Shown piece by piece: positions 20,820 through 32,739 of a stretch of 64,000 bases of DNA. The notes under the pieces were generated by a model. It did no database searches and had not been told where the DNA came from. It was given only the letters and a program-made list of their open reading frames with translations. How positions within the stretch are numbered: position 1 is the first letter of the stretch; the number at the start of each line of letters is the position of its first letter. Source of the DNA: Talpa occidentalis (lineage: Eukaryota > Chordata > Mammalia > Eulipotyphla > Talpidae); assembly GCF_014898055.3 (NCBI RefSeq), contig NW_023605083.1:67077715-67141714 (forward strand). The letters are read 5' to 3'. Made by a program: the position numbers and the translations under genes.

Positions 20820-21200
20820 CTCAATGTATCACTGGCTCCATGGATACTGTTCTGTTTGCTGTCATAACAAATGATGGCAAACTAGTGGCTTAAAACAACA
20901 TAAACGTATTATCTTACAGTTTTATAGGTCAGACCATCTGACATGGTTTCTGGGCTAAATTCAAGGTGTCGGGAGGGTTGCATGATTTCTGGAGACTTGA
21001 GAATCCATATCCTTGCTTTTTGCAGACTTTTGAAGCTACCTGCATTCCTGGGCTCAACACCCACTTCCTCCATCTTCAAAGCTAGCCAGATGTAAGTCAA
21101 ATCCTTTTAAGCCAATCACTCTGAACCCCTTTCATCTCTCTCTTCCACTTTAAGAATCCTTGTGATTACCTTGGGCCCACCCCATCCATTTGACTTCCTT
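20820..21200 (+). repeat. ancient mammalian interspersed repeat, class not assigned
   Basis: Follows a familiar dispersed repeat: tgctgtcataacaaatgatggcaaac, gtggcttaaaacaacataaacgtattatcttacagtttt, aattcaaggtgtcgggagggttgc, acttcctccatcttcaaag, ttaagaatccttgtgattaccttgggcccacc. I recognise the family by its text but not its name. Confidence 0.75.
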
Positions 21201-21345
21201 CCTAAAACATCCAGCACACAGTTAATAAGCATTTTCAGGCTAGTGTCTATGGATTGTTTGCAACGTGTTAGACATCATCCTAAGGCCCTTGCACATATCT
21301 CATTTCATACTCACAGTGGCCCAGAGAGGCAAGTATGCTGCTTTC

Positions 21346-21370
21346 TTCTTCTTCTTTTTTTTTTTTTTAA
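21346..21370. repeat. poly-T / (TTC)n run
   Basis: TTCTTCTTC followed by about 15 T; could be the tail of an unrecognised minus-strand retroelement. Confidence 0.7.
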
Positions 21371-21689
21371 TGAGGGAGCAGAAGTAGAAAGAGGTGAAAA
21401 ATACAGAACTATTAGCTGGACTTTGAACAGTCTAACATCATGTTCTTAAATATGATGCAACAAAATACTAGCCCCTGAATGAAATGTTAAGAAGTAAAGC
21501 TGATTCATTAAAAATACAAGCAGTAGGTAAATGTCCCAAAGGGAAGCCCTTTATTAAATACAGACCACGAGTTAGGTGCTTGCAGATGTCTTTTCTAAAC
21601 TTCGAGCTAGAGACAGAATGTCTGTGCTCCCCTGGCATTTGTTTATTGAGTTAATCCCCAGTGTGACAGTATTCAGGAAATGGGGACTT

Positions 21690-21915
21690 TGGGAGTTTCT
21701 GGAGTTATGAGGTGGAGCGCTCATGATGGGCATCTCTAATAAATGAGACCATCGAGCACACCTAGATCTCTCCGTGAGAACACAAGGAGAAGGTGCCATC
21801 TCTGACCAGGAAACTGGTTCTTGGCAGACTCTGAATCTGCTAATACTGTGCTTTTAGACCTCACAGTTTCCTGAACTGTGACATAAATGTTGTTTAAACC
21901 CCCAGTCTATGGTAG
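21690..21915 (+). repeat. ancient mammalian interspersed repeat, class not assigned
   Basis: cgtgagaacacaaggagaaggtgccatct, gaccaggaaactggt, cctcacagtttcctgaactgtgacataaatgttgtttaaacccccagtctatggtagtttgctatagca: a common old repeat 3' half, probably from the same family as 20820-21200. Confidence 0.65.
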
Positions 21916-21939
21916 TTTGCTATAGCAACTCCAAAAGAC

Positions 21940-22080
21940 AAAGATACTTAATCTTGCAAAGTAGGTATCATTAGGTCCATGATAGAGGTAAGGAAACTGG
22001 TGTTCAGAGAGCTGAGCCCACACTCCCTAGGGTCACACATGATTAAAGTGCCTTCAAGTCCACTCTGCCACCCCCATATC
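21940..22080 (-). repeat. MIR fossil
   Basis: taggtatcattaggtccatgatagaggtaaggaaactg, cagagagctgag, gggtcacaca: reverse-complement MIR. Confidence 0.65.
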
Positions 22081-22539
22081 ACAGGGTCCTCCCTGTTTTC
22101 TCTTCCGTCCTGCCCCTATTCCTACACAGGTGTGCATGAACACACATATACTGTGAAGCCTGAATTACATATTGCCCATGCCTTTCCTCTCTAAATGCAA
22201 AGCTGTTTCTACCAGTGGCCCCAAGCTCACTTAAGCATTCCAGACATGGCCATTACTAACTCCTGCCCTGGTAATTGCGATCCCTGAAATTGAAAGAAAT
22301 TGCAGGCTAGAGAAACATTATCTTCTCCTCGGCCACTCTGCCCTCCATCTCCTTGCACAGGTGTGTCAGGACCAGGATTCCTCAACCTGTCATAACACCA
22401 GAACAAGCTCAGTTTCTGTCACTGGGGCCTCAGGAGCATCTTCCTGAACTTTTCCCCCTTTACCCCATAGGCCCTGACACTGGACATAAAACTTTAGAGC
22501 TGGGGGTGGGTGGGAAAATTTTAACATTGCTAGGTTTAA

Positions 22540-22690
22540 GCTCAGCATTTTTTCAACCAAGTACTATCATTATCTCTGTTTTTCAGATGCTATAAATGAG
22601 ATTTGAGGAGGAGAATTAGCCTTGCCCCAGACCACAGTCTGGCTACACCTGAATGAGAGTCAAGCCTAGCATCTGCCTTCTTACACATAT
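22540..22690 (-). repeat. MIR fragment
   Basis: gtactatcattatctctgtttttcagatgctataaatgagatttgagg, ccttgccccagaccaca. Diverged reverse-complement MIR. Confidence 0.5.
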
Positions 22691-23426
22691 CTCTAGGGTC
22701 TGAGCAAAGAATTCCCTGGTTCAAGGTGGCATCTGAGCCCTTGGCTGGGAGGAGAGGACCCCACCTGGCTTACATTTCTTCTCCTGCCCAGCCCTGGACT
22801 GCCAGCTCCAGTTAACCTCCCTCAATCCCTGGGGGGTTTGGCTGCTTATTTTATTACAATCCAGGGAAGTCCTAATGCCCCTGTACCTTTAATATTTTTT
22901 CAAGTCATGTTCTACTGTTGAGGGCATACTCTGTTTTCAGGACCTCTTCACCCCACACCACCATTCAAATCTCAGACTCAAGGAACCAGTATAGTAACAG
23001 GCACAGGTACACAAGGCACTGGATGCCTGAGTCCAAGGGCAGAGGCTACTAACTGTCCCTGAACATCGTGTGTGTTCTCATCATCCCTCCTGTATCCTCA
23101 GTCCTGCCCTAGATAGGGAGCCAATTCTGTGAACTGGTTTGCTTTAATTTGCTGGGCAGCTTATAGAAAATCACTTCCCAGCTCTGGGAGTCTCTTCAAT
23201 CCTGGGTCATTTCTTTGGCTCCTAGAGATGTTCCCAAATGGTTGTTGCCAGAGGGCTCAGAGGAAGTTCCCAAGAGGGTGAGTCCTGTTTCCAAGGGTGC
23301 TTCTGTCTTGTCTCTTAGCTCTGATGAAGCAGTCTTCACAGCCAGACACACTGGACTCTGCATCCTGGTTCTACCTCCCCCTCAGTGGCTCTGCCTGGAG
23401 GAACATGGTTCCTTTCCTGGCACTAG

Positions 23427-23696
23427 GGCCTCCCTAGTGGTGCAAGGGGTTAAGTCTCAGCACTATGAAGCTATTCACAGCCACTGCAGCATGAGTTTGA
23501 CCCCCGGCCAGGGAGCAACCCACATGGTGCAGCAGACTTCTCCTGTCTCGCCTGTTGCTCCCCTCAGCGGTGTGTTTCAAGAGATCTGCCTGTTCTGCTC
23601 CCCATTCTGTCTCTGGTGAATCTTCTCAACTCTCCGCACCTCTGACATATACCCTAGCCCTTGTATGCATAAATAAATAATTTTTTTAAAAAAAGA
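23427..23696 (+). mobile_element. tRNA-derived SINE, older copy
   Basis: Starts gcctccctagtggtgcaagggg (A-box region), B-box-like gagtttgaccc near 23490, shared body (cccctcagcggtgt, tctgcctgttctgctcccc, ctctggtgaatcttctca), ends cataaataaataa plus an A-rich tail. More diverged than the 53217 copy; no clear target-site duplication seen. Confidence 0.88.
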
Positions 23697-23781
23697 AAAG
23701 AAAAATCGGACCAGTAATCACCTTTGCCTCACATACTTGCTGTAAGGATTTAAAGAGTCTATAACATGGATTGCTTAGCAG

Positions 23782-23844
23782 ACCTAAGAATAGTAGGTCC
23801 TAGAAGAATAGTGGGTCTTAGAAAACCTAAGAATAGTAAGCTCT
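23782..23844 (+). repeat. degenerate tandem repeat, about 20 bp x 3
   Basis: The unit (c)ctaagaatagtaggtc recurs three times with changes (from 23782, 23801 and 23825). It may be the expanded tail of an old MIR. Confidence 0.65.
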
Positions 23845-24115
23845 CGACAAATGGAGGCTATTGCTGCTGCAGAGAGCACTGCTTGAGCATGGTTTTACTT
23901 AACAGTCTCCAAAAAAGTCTGTCTTGATTAGGAAGAAGAAGGATGAAAATTTTAGAACTGGAATGAACCTCAAACTTTTTTCTTTTTCTCTTTTCTTTTT
24001 CCCTTTTCCAGACAGCACACGCAGCTTGTCCAAGTCACATGGCAGAGCTGCAATGAGAACCCAGGAGAGGGGAGTACTCTTTCAGAGCTGTTCTTTATAT
24101 CACGGGATGCTTTTT

Positions 24116-24390
24116 ATCTTTTTTTTCTCTTTTTCTTTTTTAAAGATTTATTTATGTATTTATACAAGCACTGGGTACAGTCAAATGTGCAGGAGGGCGA
24201 GAGAATTCACCAGAGTCAGAGCAGAGCAGGCAGACTGACAAAGTACACTGCTGAGGGGAGCAGTGGGCACGGCAGGAGAGGTCTGCGTGCCATGTGGGAC
24301 CCTCACCCAGTGGCAGGGGATCGAAATGGCGCTGCAGCTGCGGGCAGCTTCGCAAACCAGCACTCAACTGTGCGTCACCAGGGAGGCCCT
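24116..24390 (-). mobile_element. tRNA-derived SINE with target-site duplication
   Basis: Minus orientation: T/A-rich tail at 24116-24165, body ggtacagtcaaatgtgcaggagggcgagag, head end caccagggaggccc at 24378-24390. Target-site duplication acgggatgcttttt at 24102-24115 and 24391-24404. Confidence 0.93.
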
Positions 24391-24789
24391 ACGGGATGCT
24401 TTTTTTTTGTTTGTTTGTTTGGTGGATTTGAATGTGTCCTCACCACACCCCATACTCCTGTCCTCTGGGAGCTGTTAGTGTAAAGGCAATGACTCCAGCA
24501 CCATGCACGGACACCTTTCTTCCTACTACCCTGGAAGTGCTGTGGGTGCGTCCATTTCCCCCACTTTGGGAGGAGGGTCTAGCTCTGTCTTCTTCCTCCT
24601 CCTCTAGCTCCCAATAAAGCCCAAGGAACACAGAAGATGCTCAAAATGTTTGAGAAATGGAAGGTTCAGTAGGTTGGAATCCACACTAAGGGAAAAAAAG
24701 ATGTTTCAAAACCCCTAACTTAAAGCCACACAGGAAATCACAGCCACGTTTTAACTGACCGCACAACATCAATGCATTTATAATAATTT

Positions 24790-25220
24790 AATTCTTGGTA
24801 GTAGTTAGATATGGAGAATTTTTTTTTTTAATGTTAACATTTAAAGCCAATTCATGAGGCGCACTTTGGGATGAGAACACATGGCCAGAGACAGCTGGTT
24901 CTGATGAATTTGTGGCTGGGGTCACTTCTCTGAGTTCCTTCTTCCCTTTTCTCTTTTCCATTTTCCCTGGGGAAACTTGCAAGTGTTTCCATATAGCCAC
25001 CTCTAATGAGCTTTGCAAAATGAGAAACCTGCTGCAGTAGAAGAAAATCTAATAGCAATTGCTTTCTTGTTCACGCACTCTCTCTTCTTTCTCTCTCTCT
25101 TTTTTATTAGTCATTAGCAATGGAGGAAGAAAACACCCAAAGGCAATAGGAAGGCAGCAATATTTGCACGGGTTCTCTGCAATACTGTGCTAATGAGGCG
25201 CCCTGACCACCTCTCAGATC
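24790..25220. promoter_or_regulatory. candidate conserved regulatory element in intron
   Basis: Repeat-poor block with AT-rich motifs: TCTAATGAGC near 25000, TCTAATAGCAATTG near 25048, TTTTATTAGTCATTAGCAATGG near 25103, TGCTAATGAGGCG near 25188. Repeated TAAT/ATTAG cores suggest homeodomain or POU binding. Texture only. Confidence 0.3.
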
Positions 25221-25554
25221 CCCCTTGTTTCAGTTCCAACAGATCTGATATCAGTGGCAGTCAAATCCCAAATCCAACTAGTGTAGACATTAGCCAGTTT
25301 ATATCATAGCCAAGGTGAGGTGTGTGCATACTCTTACAGAACAGCTGGAAATTGTTTTAGTACTCCTTAAACCCATATGTCAAGCCTAGGGAAAAAAAAT
25401 CCAATTAATGAACACAATTTTGGTCTCTTCAAAATTTGACTTGAACATGTAAGTGAATCCAGCTTCTAAGACCTTGCATCTGCCCTCCAGTCTCGTTACT
25501 GACTAACCATGTGGTCATACGTGATCACGTGGTCATGCTGGACCTCAGCTTCAC

Positions 25555-25800
25555 TGTCACAGCCCTGAGCACACACACTGAGAAGGTTCTTTAATGCCAC
25601 CTCTTTCTAGGTGTGTGGTCCTGAGCAATTTATTTAATGTCAGGAGCCTCTCTTACCTCATTTGTACCATGAAGATCATAATAGTACCTACTTCATAGAT
25701 TCGACAGTGAGGGTCAAAGGTGGCAGTTTAATAAAACAAGTGTATATTTAACCATGTGGTGGTTACTGTCACTATGGTTAGTATTTATTCCCAAGTGAGA
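25555..25800 (+). repeat. MIR fossil
   Basis: ctaggtgtgtggtcctgagcaatttatttaatgtcaggagcctctcttacctcatttgtaccatgaagatcataatagtacctacttcatag: full MIR core and tail. Confidence 0.85.
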
Positions 25801-26029
25801 ACTACCATGTGTAAGCCTTGCATTTTGCCTTTTGCCCTTTGTATAAGTTGCCATAACTTATTAAGCTACAATTTTCCCATTATAGTAGGAGCAAAGTAAC
25901 AATAGTGGTGATTTAAAATTATGTATTAAACGAGATTACATACAGCATGACACTTGACACATCATACTATGCACCTTGTAAATGTTAACTGGTAGTAGCA
26001 GTTGTTGGAGCCGTAGCAGTAGGTTTAAA

Positions 26030-27640
26030 CAAATAAGATACAGTAGAAAATCCCAAAGAATCAACAACTAAAATGAAAAGCCTCCTGGAACTGATAAGTA
26101 ATTTTGGCAAGGTTGCAGGATAGAAGATTATTATATGAAAGTCAACTGCTTTCCTCTATGGCAATAATGAACAATTAGAATTTGAAATTAAAAGCACAGC
26201 AGCATTTATATTGGGGTAAAAATATAAATACTTAAGTATAAATCCAATGAAATATGTATATGATATCTGTGAGGAAAGACACAAAACTTTGCTGAAAGGC
26301 ATCAAAGCTCTAAGTAAATGGGGAGGCATTCCATGTTCATGTTCAATATTGCTGAAATGCAGTCCTCCCCATTTGATCTACAGATTCATTGAAATGTCAA
26401 TCAAAATTCCAATAAGCTATTTTAGAGTGATCAATAAATTCATTTTTAAAGCTTCTATGGAAAGGCAAAAAGACCCCAAAGAGCGAATTCAAAATTGAAG
26501 GAGAAAAAGAAAGTCAGAGAACTAATATTACTGGACTTTAGGAATAAAGATAAAGATGCAATAATCAAGGCAGGGTGGTACTGGTGAATGGGCAACTATT
26601 GATAGAGGGATGGGACAGAGCACACAAATCTAGTCAACTAATCTAGTCACCGTCCACACAAATCTAGCCAAATAACTGTTGACAAAGAAACAGAAGCACT
26701 TTAACGGATAAAGGATAGTTTTTTCAACAAATTCTAACTGGACCAACTAGTCAGTCATGTGCCCAAAGCAAAGAATCTAGGCCCAGATCTTATCCTTTTC
26801 ACAAAAATTAACCCCAAATGGATCACAGGCCTCAATGCAAAACATAATCTGATAAACATTCTAGAAGATAACAGGGAAAATCTTGATAATCATTAAAGAA
26901 GAAATATAAGTGGGCTTGATTGAAAATAAAATCTTCTTGTGAAAGACTACACTAAGAGAATGAAAAGATAACCCACAAGATGGGAGAAAATATTTGCAAA
27001 CCACAGACCTGATAAAAGACTTGTATCCAAAAAATACAAATACTTAAAATTCCACAAGAAGAAAACAAGCAACCACATTTAAAAAGGGTCAAAGGGGTTA
27101 GCCAGACACCTCACCAAAGAAGAGACACCGATAGCAACTAAGCCTATGGACAGAAGTACATGTTGCAGAGCATTTCGGGATTGCAAATGAAACAAATGAA
27201 ATACCAGTTCTGCACAAGTATTAAAATGGCTAAAATCCAAAACACCAACACCATATGTTGAGGATACAAAAATATCAGAAGAGTTCATTGTTGCTCTAAA
27301 TACAAAATGGTCCTGTCACCTTGGGAAGGTAGTTTGCCAGTTTCTTAGATAGTTAAACATAGCCTTACCATGCAAGTCAACCATTATGCTCCTGGATATA
27401 TATGCAAATGAGTGAAAAACTTCTTTCTGTACAAAATCCTGCACATACATATTTATGGTGACCTCATTCTTGCTTGTCCAGACTGTGGTATAGCTACAAA
27501 ATGGAATACTTTTCAGCAATTAAAAAAACAAACAAACACAGAAATGATCAAGCCTGGCATCAACCAGGACTAAGATTGAAACTGCTCCAAAATGGATTAA
27601 TCCAAGTGATGGTGGTCACATCACTGAACTCACCTATACC
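26030..27640 (+). mobile_element. old L1 remnant, 3' half of ORF2
   Basis: About 1.6 kb follows L1 ORF2 in order: aactgataagtaattttggcaaggttgcaggata, tcaaagctctaagtaaatgg, tcaatcaaaattccaata, aaagcttctatggaaag, gaactaatattactgg, gggtggtactggtgaatggg, ccttttcacaaaaattaac, gataaaagacttgtatcc, aatggaatacttttcagcaat. Stops and frameshifts break the frame throughout; the longest readable piece is 26247-26498. A region near 26620-26670 carries an internal acaaatctagtc duplication. Plus orientation, antisense to the host gene. Not functional. Confidence 0.9.
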
Positions 27641-27999
27641 TCAATGTACTCATTGGTAAGTGGGGATCCAATTATCAAGCTTCTAGAGTCGTTGTTAGGA
27701 TTTTACTGATGTGGGTAAAATGAAGAATACATTTTCTGCAATAATGGAGATTTTTTTATGTTCTCAGTAAATTAATAGACTGGTTGTTATCAAGTGTGTT
27801 AGGGTCTCCAGTTATTCTGAATCTATTTGATTTCCTTTTCTCAAAACCGATAAGGGACTTTGTAAACCATGGTTTGGGACTTGGCTCTGCCACTAATTCC
27901 ATTAATTTGTACCAGCTACTTCCCACTCTTATTCACTGGTATAGCTGGCTCTCTGTGACATGCTTAGAATCAAAATAATATGGTTAGCATTGACACCCC

Positions 28000-28095
28000 A
28001 ATCTTGGCACCTAAGGGAGATGATGTCACTCAGAGAGGCTAAGTGACTTACTCAAAATCACAGACCTGTTAAACGACAACTTTGAGATTTAAGTC
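28000..28095 (-). repeat. MIR fragment
   Basis: gatgtcactcagagaggctaagtgacttactcaaaatcacagacc: reverse-complement MIR. Confidence 0.7.
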
Positions 28096-28429
28096 CAGGT
28101 TTCCGATGTGCTGTCCACTACACATTTTCCCACCAGCTCGGCCTGTCTTTCCAAATTCTATACCCCCAAATACAGTGCTTCTTCCTGCACAGCCTCCTGA
28201 GCTGGGCACAAGTATTTCCTGTCCATAAGGCCAGATTCCCTCTTTCCATTTTTGAGGGGCTTCCTTCCCCAGGGCAGCTCTTAGTAAGGAGACAGATGGA
28301 AGGACTCCAAGCAGGTGGAGGGAAGCCCTGAGTCTCTGTGCCTCTGTGCTGGAGAATGTGGTGGCACACCTAATAGTCCTCACCCCCCACCCCCCCAGAA
28401 ACCAGGGAGCCAGCACTTACCCAGAGTGC

Positions 28430-28560
28430 CTTCCCCTCTGTCAGCAATCCAGACCATATGGTTAATTAGCTAAAATTTGCGGCTACATCTGGGATGCTAT
28501 TTCTCTTTTTGGCATGTGTGAACTTAATTACTGAAGCCACAGGAAGTGCCTGTCCCCCTG
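28430..28560. promoter_or_regulatory. candidate conserved regulatory element in intron
   Basis: Short repeat-free block: ATATGGTTAATTAGCTAAAATT near 28455 and AACTTAATTACTGAAGCC near 28521, two TAATTA cores about 60 bp apart. Texture only. Confidence 0.3.
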
Positions 28561-28914
28561 GGAGCGTAGTGGGCATGAGGGTCACAAAGCATGCCCATGA
28601 CTCTGGGATGGGAGGTGGGGGTGTTTGAGGGTCTGATGAATGGAGGACAGACAGCCATTTGAGCAGCTGAGGAGTGCGTTTTTATGGTAGTGGCATTGAG
28701 GCTGGGACTTAATGCCACAAGGCCACCATCTGCATATGTTGGGGCATTTTCAAAGAGGTAGAACGTGGGGTTCATTCTCTGGTCACCCACTATGCTTCAG
28801 TTCTCTCCTTGGTTACATCACAGAGTACACGTTTTCCCAGCATCTGGGATAAGGTCAGTGACACAGAGGTGTCCAATAAAGAAGATTAAGGAGTCCAATG
28901 AATGAACACACCTT

Positions 28915-29052
28915 CTGGGCCTGTTCACTCGCCTGTAGAATGCTCATAAAAACTGTATTCTAGCATTTTGTTAGGGTTAAATGAGATAAAATACATGCTA
29001 CTCCTGACATAATGATAGGTGTTCAATGAGACTGGTTGAATGAATGAATAGC
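28915..29052 (+). repeat. MIR tail fragment
   Basis: gtagaatgctcataaaaactg, gttagggttaaatgagataaaatacatg, atgataggtgttcaatgagactggttgaatgaatg: 3' part of a MIR. Confidence 0.6.
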
Positions 29053-29114
29053 AGGGTGTCATAGTCATTCAATGTCAGTACTGGAAGAAGCCTGAGAGAT
29101 CAAATCTAGCCCAG

Positions 29115-29290
29115 TCCTCCTACTGTGCCTCAGTTTCCTTATCTGTAAAATATGGACAATGAAATCACCTCCCTTATTGACTTGCTTGTGGATTCAAAGA
29201 AATAACATGTAGATCTTTTAGAAGATTGTCGGGAATGTAGCAATTGCTCAGTAAATACTGCTGCTGCTGTTGAGAATAATAACGGAATGG
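29115..29290 (+). repeat. MIR fossil
   Basis: tactgtgcctcagtttccttatctgtaaaatatggaca, then the tail gaatgtagcaattgctcagtaaatac. Confidence 0.85.
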
Positions 29291-29844
29291 GGAAACATTT
29301 CCACCTAGGAAAAGGACTGTACCCAAAGAATAGCACTTAGTGTCTATTCTGAGTCTATGACCCAAGTTTCCTCCTCCGAGCCCCTGATTACAGGTTTCTT
29401 CCATTCTCATCCCTTCAGTGTCTGCATTCCTGTTGTCCCTACCTGGACCATGAGCTGCTGGGGTTCCAAGACTCCTAAGTCAGACCTGTGCCAGCTCGCA
29501 GGGGCCACTGGTTTAATGAGGGAGGCAAAGACCACCCCCTTTCTTTGCGGAGTACCCAAACTATGAAGTCAGGGATCCTTTGACCAATGTCCATGGAAGA
29601 GTCTTGTGGGCTGAGCTCTGTAGTTCCCGCATATAGTTTGACAGATTCTGCCATTGATGAGAGAGCAAACAGGGGCTGAAATCCGACCTTAGTCTATAAG
29701 CCAAGCTCCACAGCCATGCAGGGGTGTGTCTTCCAGAGCTGCCCAGAATAATCTTTTATCCACTTCATTCAGACGAGCGCTGTGAGCACTTGGGACCTTG
29801 CAGTTTTCTTTGGGGTCAGTGGACAGCTTAGGGGCAGAAAAACT

Positions 29845-29980
29845 TGACGCCTCAGAGCACTGGGGCAGGATTTTCACAAGAGTAGGACCTGTGTCTGTCG
29901 TCCTCTTGTCTCTACCATTAGTGCTTGGTACAGAGCCTGGTCTGGTGGACACCCGAGCAAACACTTGTTGATGGAATGAA
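29845..29980 (+). repeat. L2 LINE 3' tail
   Basis: gtaggacctgtgtctgtcgtcctcttgtctctaccattagtgcttggtacagagcctgg, acacttgttgatggaatgaa. Confidence 0.65.
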
Positions 29981-30394
29981 CCAGCATATTCTTAATATCG
30001 ATCACAGACCCTGCTGTGGAGTACAGGCTCACCATGTGCTGGACAAATGTAGCACAAGTATGCAGCAGAAGGATGTCAGATAAATCATGATTTCCTAGAC
30101 CTTGAGCCCTTTACAGTGAGAGGAGCACCTTTGCTGTGAGGGGACTCCATCCAGGTTTCATGTGAAGAATTACATGTGCATTATCTCCTACAACTTCACT
30201 AAGGTCTTTAGATTAAGGTACTTGTCCAGTGTTTGCACCAGGGCTTAACAATGCCAAAGGATGTGTCTCTGGTCACATGGCTCCTAAGAAGCAACACTGA
30301 CATTGGACCCACTGCTTCCTTGCCTCCAGTGCCTTTTCAACCACCAGGCTCTCCTTGAGGGGTGGCTGAGTTGCTAGTGAGATACCATTCCCTC

Positions 30395-30740
30395 TGCTAA
30401 GCGATTTCCTTCCATGCCCATGGTGCTGACCTCATCATTTCTTTAGGCCCTTGGTTTATTGTCACCTCCTCCAAGAAGCTTGCCAGGACTACCTTGAATA
30501 AAATAAATTCTTCCAATTCTTTACCCTGCTTAATTTTCTCCCTATCCCTTAGGACCACCAGAAATATTTGTTGATTTTCTCTTAGATGCCTCCACACTCC
30601 CATCCCATCCCAGAAATATTATTCCATGAAGGCAGGTCCTTACCTGTCCTGTTAACTGCTAGTTTATCAACAGAATGGTAACTGACACATAAAAATGCTT
30701 GGCATGCCTTTATAAAATGACTGAATGATTCGTTGAATAA
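30395..30740 (+). repeat. L2 LINE 3' end
   Basis: cacctcctccaagaagcttgccaggactacctt, gaaggcaggtccttacctgtcctgttaactgctagtttatcaacagaa, cttggcatgcctttataaaatgactgaatgattcg: ordered L2 3' region. Confidence 0.7.
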
Positions 30741-31390
30741 TCTTGGTCTGTTATTGAAATGTCTGTTTCACATCTTTCATTCTCTTTCTCTTAGATTCTC
30801 ATTTTCTCTGACTGCTTTTTTTCCATCAGGCAGACAAAATACAGAGAGCAGACTTTTCCTACATCTCCCTGAATGCACGATGAGGACCATGGGGACAAGT
30901 TGAGGATGCTCACCCAAATACAAGGGGGTGTTAAAGGCCCCACACATTTGTGAGAACCGGGGTCTTTTGCCCTGTCCAGGTGACGACCCGTGGCACCATT
31001 GCCTCGCCACGGCTGGGTTGCGGCAGCTTTCAACACGCTCCATACACAGGCCTCCACTATGACAAGTCAGACCAGGGGTGTGAGGTAGGACTGTTTTTGA
31101 ACAGGAAGCCGGGGCAGCCTGTTGGGCTGCACCATTTAGTGACAGGTGACTCTGGGTACATCATTTCGAGTTGGTTGCCTCTTACACCATAGCATACATC
31201 ATAGGGGACCCTGACTAACCCGGGCTGAGCTACTGATTTTGAAAGGACTTGGTGAAGCGTAAAGCTTAATGCAGACATAAAGGGCTAACCTTTGGAGGTG
31301 AAACCGGGCTGAGAGTCAGACCCAAACGAGAGTCGGGAGCCATGGAAGGGTCTAGAGCAAGGAAGGGGCAAACAAAACCCATCTTGGGGA

Positions 31391-31447
31391 GCTGTGTGTG
31401 GACAGGCAGGCTGTGTGTGGACAGGCAGTGGTGTGGACAGGCAGGCT
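31391..31447 (+). repeat. minisatellite, 3 x about 19 bp
   Basis: Unit gctgtgtgtggacaggcag present twice exactly (31391, 31410), then a shortened third copy tggtgtggacaggcag. Confidence 0.92.
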
Positions 31448-31559
31448 GGCTCCAAAGTTTCTCCTTCCCCTTCTATATTGTGCCTGGGAGGGAGGAGGGC
31501 AGAGAGACAGAGTCTGCAGGGTGGGTAATCCCAGTTCCAGGAGCGCAGAGGGAGTGGGG

Positions 31560-31710
31560 GTGGCGGGACGGGCCTGGGTGACAGGCACCGCTGTGCCACC
31601 CTGATTAGCTGGGAAAATGCAAATCCGCACTTCTTTCCCCGCCGCAGCTAACAAGATAATGAATATTTTCATCAGCTGCAGAGAATACAAACATCTGTAG
31701 GAACACCAAA
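31560..31710. promoter_or_regulatory. candidate enhancer with octamer and E-box motifs
   Basis: Within 150 bp: CTGATTAGC near 31601, a perfect octamer ATGCAAAT at 31617-31624, GCAGCTAAC, AAGATAATGAATATTTTCATCAGCTGCAG with a CAGCTG E-box near 31675. These are POU, homeodomain, Sox/Mef-like AT and bHLH site types typical of neural enhancers. No repeat signature in this block. Confidence 0.38.
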
Positions 31711-31924
31711 CCTACTCTCAGGGGTGGGGGAGGAGGGGAGCACGCGGAGGTGGGGAAACGCAGCTTCTCAGCAGTTTTAGGGAAGAGGAGTTCTGCTGAG
31801 CTGCTGGAAGGGTGGCTGGGAGCTAGGAGTCGGGCTGGTGCCGACTGTGCATGGGGGGTGACAGATGTGTATATCCACTATGACCTGGGCCTGCTGTCGT
31901 TCAGGGTGGTCTCTGGTCACCTCC

Positions 31925-32130
31925 CATCCACCTGCATTTCCATTCATCCCATTTGTCTACTCAGCAACATTCACTGTGTGGCCAGCATGGGCCTAGATTC
32001 TAGAAGGACAGAGGTAAATGAGACATCCCTCACCCTCAAGAAGCTCATACCTTCTTGTGTTCACTTAATTATTAAATGCCTGTCCCTGAAGTCCCTGCCT
32101 TGTGCCGGGCACTCACAAGCTAGTTGAGGA
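31925..32130 (+). repeat. ancient interspersed repeat (L2/MIR type)
   Basis: actcagcaacattcactgtgtggccagcatgggcctag, then acagaggtaaatgagacatccctcaccctcaagaagctcatacc: the common 'catgtgccaggca...ctcatggagctta' mammalian repeat, diverged. Confidence 0.55.
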
Positions 32131-32199
32131 GACAGACTTGTGAACTGGGCGCCTCTTGAAGGTGGACTCTGATGGAGAATAGAGCTGAGAAGAATCACC

Positions 32200-32530
32200 C
32201 AACCTTTCTGGGGAAGATGTATTCAAGGAAGACTCCTGGAGGAGGTGACACACCCCTAAGGCAAATCATGGATGTGATAGGGTGTTTTAGGCAGAGAAAC
32301 AGAAGACCAGTACAGGTAGAGGAAACAGAATGTGCAAAGTGAGAGACACAAGAGAAGCCCCAGGGAAATCAGGGAACTACAAGCAGCTCAGAGGAAACTG
32401 ACTGTAAGCGTGAAGGCAAAGACCAGGTGCAGTGATGGAGGAAGAATGCAAGGAGGGCTGAACCCAGTCACCTGAACTCTGTCCTGCACACAATGGGGAA
32501 TGGTTGGTAAGCTTTGAGCAGAAGAGTGGA
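32200..32530 (-). repeat. L2 LINE fossil
   Basis: Reverse L2: aggaagactcctggaggaggtgaca, gtagaggaaacagaatgtgcaaag, and the right end gtcctgcacacaatggggaatggttggtaagctttgagcagaag. Confidence 0.65.
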
Positions 32531-32739
32531 GTGTTTGGAGGTGCATTTAGAGAACTCGCTTTGGCCGTGCCTAGAGAATGAATTCAGAAGGAAGACTGGT
32601 TGCTGAGGAGGGAGGCTGCTGAGGAATCCATTTGGAGGTGGCTGAGTCCTTATGCAATATTCAGAAGGGTGCTCTCTGGGGCCTGGCAGATACCTGCCGA
32701 TGCAGACACATGGCTTTGCCATTTAGCAGTCTCCGTGAC

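Noticed and set aside
26247..26498. 83-codon plus-strand frame as a gene
   Set aside because: It is a readable piece of the old L1 ORF2 remnant at 26030-27640; the surrounding frame is broken by stops.
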